NCBI GenBank assembly: GCA_937926325.1
Contig: CALAZQ010000258.1
Coordinates: 1-28,395, forward strand
Direction: 5' to 3'
DNA from: an uncultured Planctomycetaceae bacterium
GTDB taxonomy: Bacteria > Planctomycetota > Planctomycetia > Pirellulales > UBA1268
Length of the DNA stretch: 28,395 nt
How positions within the stretch are numbered: position 1 is the first letter of the stretch; the number at the start of each line of letters is the position of its first letter. Positions 24,814 through 28,395 of this stretch are shown one piece after another. The notes under the pieces were generated by a model. That model was not told the DNA's origin and did not search any database. It worked only from the letters and a program-made list of their open reading frames with translations. The translations under genes and the position numbers were made by a program.

Positions 24814-26019
24814 GTGACCGAGCACGACCTGATCCGCGACCTGGCCGAAAAGAATGACACCAAGATCGTGATGCTGGTGGCCGATGGCCTGGGTGGCCTG
24901 CCAGCCGAACCGGGCGGCAAGACCGAACTGGAGACTGCTGCCACGCCCAACCTCGACCGGCTGGCGGCGATCGGCACGAGTGGCTCAAGCCTGCCGGTGC
25001 TGCCGGGCATCACGCCGGGCTCGGGGCCGGGGCACCTCGGCCTCTTCGGGTACGACCCGCTGGAATTCAAGATCGGCCGTGGTGCCCTTGAGGCAACCGG
25101 CATCGGCTTTGAGCTGGGACCCGATGACGTCGCTGCCCGCGGCAACTTCTGCACCCTCGATGCAGCCGGCCTGATCAGCGACCGCCGGGCTGGCCGGATT
25201 CCCTCCGAGGAGAGCTTCAAGGTGGTCGAAAAGCTGCAGGCGGTGGCAATCGACGGGGTCGAGGTCTTCGTCAAGCCGGTGAAAGAGCACCGCTTCGTCG
25301 TCGTCTTCCGCGGTCCGGGCCTCGATGGCCGGGTGGCCGACACCGACCCGCAGGCGGTCGGCGTGCCGCCGCTCGAGCCTGAGCCGCTCGACCCTGCCGC
25401 CGCCCGCACGATCGAGGTGACCAAAGAGTTCGTCCGGCAGGCCCGCGAACTGCTCAAGGACGAGCCCAAGGCCAACGGCCTGACCCTCCGGGGCTTCGCC
25501 GCCAAGCCGGCCCTGCCAACCTACGAGGAACTCTACGGCCTGCGGGCTGCCGCCATTGCGGTCTATCCGATGTACAAGGGGCTGGCGAGCCTGGTCGGCA
25601 TGAAGCTGGTGGGCACGCCCCAGACGCTGGCCGAAGAGGTCGATGAACTGGCGGCCTGCTGGAACGACTACGACTTTTTCTTCCTGCACTACAAGTACAC
25701 CGACTCGACCGGTGAGGACGGCAACTTCGCTGAGAAGGTGAAGCGAATCGAGGAGTTCGATGCGATCGTCCCGCGGGTCGAGGCCCTCAAGCCCGACGTG
25801 CTGATCGTGACGGGCGACCATTCGACCCCGAGCCTGCTGAAGAGCCATTCCTGGCATCCGGTGCCGACGCTGCTGGTGGCGGACGCCTGCCGGCCCGACG
25901 GTCGCACCGCCTTCGGCGAGCGGGACTGCCTCGGCGGCGGGCTCGGCCAGTTCCAGGCCAAACACCTGATGCTGCTGGCGATGGCCCATGCCGGCCGGCT
26001 GGGCAAGTACGGCGCCTGA
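24814..26019 (+). CDS. apgM: 2,3-bisphosphoglycerate-independent phosphoglycerate mutase, archaeal type
   Basis: Interconverts 3- and 2-phosphoglycerate in glycolysis. It is of the short archaeal type (about 400 residues; 401 here) of the alkaline-phosphatase superfamily, not the longer GpmI. Visible: VADGLGG (Asp24, metal), ITPGSGPGHLGLFGYDP (Ser70, the probable phosphorylated Ser), GRVADTDPQAVGVPP, HYKYTDSTGEDGN, and VTGDHSTPSLLKSHSWHPVP with metal-binding Asp/His residues. It starts with GTG, supported by GGAG 8 bases upstream. Its 3' end faces the nucleotidyltransferase gene across 25 bases. Confidence 0.95.
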   Translation: MTEHDLIRDLAEKNDTKIVMLVADGLGGLPAEPGGKTELETAATPNLDRLAAIGTSGSSLPVLPGITPGSGPGHLGLFGYDPLEFKIGRGALEATGIGFELGPDDVAARGNFCTLDAAGLISDRRAGRIPSEESFKVVEKLQAVAIDGVEVFVKPVKEHRFVVVFRGPGLDGRVADTDPQAVGVPPLEPEPLDPAAARTIEVTKEFVRQARELLKDEPKANGLTLRGFAAKPALPTYEELYGLRAAAIAVYPMYKGLASLVGMKLVGTPQTLAEEVDELAACWNDYDFFFLHYKYTDSTGEDGNFAEKVKRIEEFDAIVPRVEALKPDVLIVTGDHSTPSLLKSHSWHPVPTLLVADACRPDGRTAFGERDCLGGGLGQFQAKHLMLLAMAHAGRLGKYGA

Positions 26020-26044
26020 GCGACTGCCCCCGCCCGGCCACCCG

Positions 26045-26602
26045 CTAGGGCCGGCTCGCCAGCATCTCGTCCAGCTGTTTGGTCACCCCAAGCGGCTCGG
26101 CCCAGCGTCGCATGTAGGCCTCGTCAAGGTCGCCCTGCGTGAAGAGCACATCCTGAACATCAATGAGGTCACGAGGCCGGCTGGCGATCAGTTTGAAGAG
26201 GATCAAATCCTCGGGTGTCACCAGCGATAGCGTCTGTCCCTCGACCTCGACTGCCTGGCGTCGCCGAACAACCTCTTGTTGGAATTCGGTTTCGGCGAGA
26301 AACACATCGGCGTCGATTCCCCGCCCCTCCAGATAAAGCCGAACCTTGACCAGTGGCATTCCGCCCACCTCGTCCACCCAGCCCCGCTCGTATTGGTCGG
26401 GAACGGTGTAGCCACGATCAGCAATCGCCTCAAAGAGTTCCGGAAGGCGTTCCCGGCTGATCGCGAGGGTGAAGTCGACATCGTATGTCGGCCGAGGAAT
26501 CGCATAGGCTCTGACGGCAATCCCCCCCATAATCGCATACGCGAGCTTCCGCTGATCAAATAGGGAGGCAAGGTCGTGAATAACCGTCGTGAGATCAGCC
26601 AT
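26045..26602 (-). CDS. Nucleotidyltransferase, AbiEii/MNT-like
   Basis: A 185-residue protein of the polymerase-beta-like nucleotidyltransferase superfamily. The active-site pattern is MGGIAVRAYAIPRPTYDVDF (Gly-Gly at 26-27, then Arg, then Asp41 and Asp43), with a third acidic residue expected near IDADVF. The sequence continues with LVTPEDLILFKLIASRPRD, which resembles AbiEii and other antitoxin-paired enzymes. The ATG at 26602 overlaps the stop of the upstream small gene by 8 bases, so the two are probably translated together. Toxin or antitoxin activity is inferred from architecture, not shown. Confidence 0.88.
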   Translation of the reverse strand: MADLTTVIHDLASLFDQRKLAYAIMGGIAVRAYAIPRPTYDVDFTLAISRERLPELFEAIADRGYTVPDQYERGWVDEVGGMPLVKVRLYLEGRGIDADVFLAETEFQQEVVRRRQAVEVEGQTLSLVTPEDLILFKLIASRPRDLIDVQDVLFTQGDLDEAYMRRWAEPLGVTKQLDEMLASRP

Positions 26603-26825
26603 GGCGATCGGGGGAAGGTGACGGGGCAAGCCGTTTCATCGCAACCAGAATTCGCTCGGTGCGGAGCCTGTTCTCGCGATCGAGTAACTGAAAGCGGCGA
26701 GTCACCACCTCATCAGTGCCAACGAACAAATACGGAGACTGTTCGCGAATGGCTGCAAAGGTCAGCCGCAGCCGTTCACTCGGGGACATCCGGCGGTATT
26801 CGTCGAGGCTTTCTTTGCTGAGCAT
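26595..26825 (-). CDS. Small helical protein upstream of the nucleotidyltransferase
   Basis: Function unknown. The 76 residues from the ATG at 26825 look all-helical and charged (EYRRMSPSERLRLTFAAI, then RRFQLLDRENRLRTERIL). I recall small proteins with a MSPxERL start next to nucleotidyltransferase genes in planctomycetes. It could be the partner of the downstream enzyme, perhaps an antitoxin-like or substrate protein. A longer open frame upstream is not protein-like. The ATG has no clear Shine-Dalgarno. Confidence 0.7.
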   Translation of the reverse strand: MLSKESLDEYRRMSPSERLRLTFAAIREQSPYLFVGTDEVVTRRFQLLDRENRLRTERILVAMKRLAPSPSPDRHG

Positions 26826-26960
26826 GCTCTGAGTATATCGCGAAGGACTGTGATGATTCTGGCCCCGCAACCGACCCGCTTTCGAAGACCGTTCGCCCGC
26901 GGTCGGTCCGCATCGGTGGCAGGCCTTGTTGCTGTCATATGGAAACCGGACGGGATCACC

Positions 26961-26990
26961 CCCGCAGGTCACTCGAACCAGACCTGCGGG
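26961..26990 (-). terminator. Perfect 10-bp hairpin spanning the stop codon, terminator-like
   Basis: CCCGCAGGTC and GACCTGCGGG form a perfect 10-bp stem around a 10-base loop. The minus-strand stop codon (26969-26971) lies in the stem and loop junction. There is no T-run downstream, so it is not a classical intrinsic terminator; it may stall or protect the transcript end. Confidence 0.45.
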
Positions 26991-28156
26991 TCGAGCCAGA
27001 GCGTGCGGTCGAGCACCGTGCCGCCGTCGGCTGGTTCGACATCCAGTTGCAGGGTGGTCACTCCCGCGAGCGGCAGGTCAATCACAAGGGGCTCCTCAGC
27101 CCCGCGGAGGATCGGGGAACGAAAACACTCGGTGAGCAAACCTGACGGTGCCTCGCCCACGGCTCGTTGAACTCGACCTCCCCGTTCTTCCGCAACAACA
27201 GCAGCAATCCGCACCCGCACGCTACCCCCCTGCCCCGCCGTGTCATCGATGCCCACTGTCGCCGTGAACCGGACGGCAGGCCGGTCGAACCGATAACAAA
27301 CCGTCGCCGGCGCATGCAGGCCGAACGCCGTGAAGCCGGTCAGCCCCCGCAGGCGTGGCCAGTCACCCGTGAAGGAGCATCCCCGAGTGAGTGCCCTTGC
27401 CTCGCTCCCCCCCAAGCCGCTGACCGCTTTCACCAGTGCCAGCCTGAGCCGACTGCCGGACGGCTCGACCGCCGCAATTTCGGTGGCGGGACACCGCAGC
27501 GGCACGTCAAACCCCTTCAGCAGCGGCCGCAGGCTGACCCAGCCTTCGGGGGTCTGGGCTGCTGGGGCTGTGAAATCTTCGCAGACAAACCGGCTCCCGT
27601 CCTCGAGCCCAACCCAGCGACCGACGGCCGCCGCTGACACCGTTGCCTGGCTCTCACCGGGTGGAGCCCGGTCAGCGGTCACGTCGACCGCGAGCACCCG
27701 ATCAGATGGAATCTCAAGCGACTGACCGAAGGGCGTCGGCCGAGGCAGCCCGCCCAGCGAATACACCAGGCCGTCGCCCCGGACACTGCTCGCCTCGACC
27801 CGATCACCGTTGGCCAGTGCCACCTGAATCGCTGCGTTCCCGACGGCGTCGATCTGCGGGCCGACGCGGGGACTGCTGCGGTAGCCCACCACGGCCGCCC
27901 GCGGCAGGTCGAGGGTTCCGCACGAGACCGTGTCGATCGTCACGCGGTCTGCCGAGAGCTCTCGCAGCCGGCCGGCCAGCACGCCGCCGCCCCGCAGGAT
28001 CACAAAGGGCCCGACCGGCCAGGGGGGAATCTGTTCAGTCAGGCTGACGGGCTCAGCAACACGATCGGCTGCCGCCAGCCACCGGCCGCCCGTGGCGGTG
28101 AGCAAGAGGGCCAGGCACCAGCAGACCGGCCCGTTCAGCATGCCCTGTCGCTTCAT
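26969..28156 (-). CDS. Secreted protein with a probable NPCBM-like C-terminal domain
   Basis: Exported, function unknown. The 395 residues start with a signal peptide (about 1-30, hydrophobic CLALLLTATGG, ending WLAAA). The middle has repeated short strand segments with a regular pattern (GGGVLAGRLRELSADRVTID; LANGDRVEASSVRGDGLVY; LEDGSRFVCEDFTAP), suggesting two or more small beta-barrel repeats. The C-terminal part (about 270-395: FTAFGLHAPATVCYRFDRP, ATVGIDDTAGQGGSVRVRI, LDVEPADGG) resembles the NPCBM carbohydrate-binding-like domain, common in planctomycete surface proteins. The ATG at 28156 overlaps the stop of the upstream gene by 4 bases. Confidence 0.8.
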   Translation of the reverse strand: MKRQGMLNGPVCWCLALLLTATGGRWLAAADRVAEPVSLTEQIPPWPVGPFVILRGGGVLAGRLRELSADRVTIDTVSCGTLDLPRAAVVGYRSSPRVGPQIDAVGNAAIQVALANGDRVEASSVRGDGLVYSLGGLPRPTPFGQSLEIPSDRVLAVDVTADRAPPGESQATVSAAAVGRWVGLEDGSRFVCEDFTAPAAQTPEGWVSLRPLLKGFDVPLRCPATEIAAVEPSGSRLRLALVKAVSGLGGSEARALTRGCSFTGDWPRLRGLTGFTAFGLHAPATVCYRFDRPAVRFTATVGIDDTAGQGGSVRVRIAAVVAEERGGRVQRAVGEAPSGLLTECFRSPILRGAEEPLVIDLPLAGVTTLQLDVEPADGGTVLDRTLWLDPQVWFE

Positions 28157-28395
28157 TGCCCTGCCACTCCAGCTGCCTCACCCTCAGCCGCCACGATCGG
28201 CAGCAGGCCGGCGGGCGTCTGCAGGACTGACACCGCCGCCGCCGTACCGTACTCCCGGCAGGACGGGTCGGCCCATGAGCCGTCGGCCTGCTGCTCGGCG
28301 AGCAACGGGGGCACGACGCCCGCGAACCAGGCTTCCCAGGCAGCGGTATCGCCCGTTGCCAGCCGCCGCTGCCAGCGGGCGGCGGCCGCATAGGC
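28153..28395 (-). CDS. C-terminus of a squalene-cyclase/prenyltransferase-repeat protein (partial)
   Basis: The last 80 residues of a gene that begins beyond the right edge. Reading the minus strand from 28395 gives an open frame ending in TGA at 28153-28155, overlapping the next ATG by 4 bases. The sequence contains WFAGVVPPLLAEQQADGSW followed by ADPSCREYGTAAAVSVLQTP, matching the QW-type motif (Q-x-x-D-G-S-W) of the alpha/alpha-toroid fold of squalene cyclases and prenyltransferase subunits. Many planctomycetes have such repeats in large proteins of unknown role, so terpene cyclisation should not be assumed. An opposite-phase frame here is a shadow. Confidence 0.75.
   Translation of the reverse strand, partial: AYAAAARWQRRLATGDTAAWEAWFAGVVPPLLAEQQADGSWADPSCREYGTAAAVSVLQTPAGLLPIVAAEGEAAGVAGQ

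Noticed and set aside
24985..25989. A 334-codon open frame on the minus strand opposite the phosphoglycerate mutase gene
   Set aside because: Low-information translation; the plus-strand gene has all metal-binding motifs.
28053..28391. A 112-codon minus-strand frame at the right edge
   Set aside because: It is Arg/Pro/Ser-rich and out of phase with the squalene-cyclase-like frame and the secreted-protein frame, both of which have recognisable sequence.
1..28395. tRNA, rRNA, CRISPR arrays, insertion sequences or attachment sites
   Set aside because: No cloverleaf-like segment, regularly spaced repeats, transposase or integrase was recognised on either strand when read by eye.

Overview
The window reads as chromosomal DNA of a planctomycete (Planctomycetota, most like the Pirellulales). 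This is inferred from protein character: a respiratory bc operon with a giant multihaem cytochrome, a Rieske protein with a long Ala/Pro/Lys tail, cupredoxin-like lipoproteins, and several small families I associate with planctomycetes. No rRNA, tRNA, CRISPR array, insertion sequence or phage gene was seen.

Bases 1-12325 hold one minus-strand respiratory operon. In transcription order it encodes a Rieske Fe-S protein, a cytochrome b N-terminal subunit (b6-like), a cytochrome b C-terminal subunit with extra helices, a 1531-residue octahaem cytochrome c with a PDZ domain, two tandem cupredoxin-like proteins, a dihaem cytochrome c lipoprotein, cytochrome c oxidase subunit II, and the first codons of what is probably subunit I. 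Together they supply a path from quinol through b and c haems and copper carriers to the CuA site of an oxidase. This looks like a pre-assembled bc-cox supercomplex and is the most interesting system here. Unusual points are a conserved Cys at the haem c-i site, an A-P-W-Y quinol-site motif, three copies of a short motif in the Rieske tail, and a PDZ domain between c-haems.

From 12.3 kb on, genes sit in short units on alternating strands, and sampled lines are richer in G+C. A 418-bp divergent region precedes purD (purine synthesis), which overlaps a Gfo/Idh/MocA-like gene lacking the usual EKP motif. These converge on an isopropylmalate/tartrate-type dehydrogenase and a small four-Cys protein. 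Next come an HNH endonuclease, a 7Fe ferredoxin, an ECF-like sigma factor with a candidate promoter, a LolA-like lipoprotein with a small partner, a Cof-type HAD phosphatase, a Rieske ferredoxin and a UPF0173 metal-dependent hydrolase.

The last part carries glucose-6-phosphate isomerase and archaeal-type phosphoglycerate mutase, two glycolytic steps either side of an ABA4-like membrane protein. It ends with a nucleotidyltransferase plus small partner (toxin-antitoxin-like architecture), a secreted NPCBM-like protein, and the C-terminus of a squalene-cyclase-like repeat protein that runs off the right edge.
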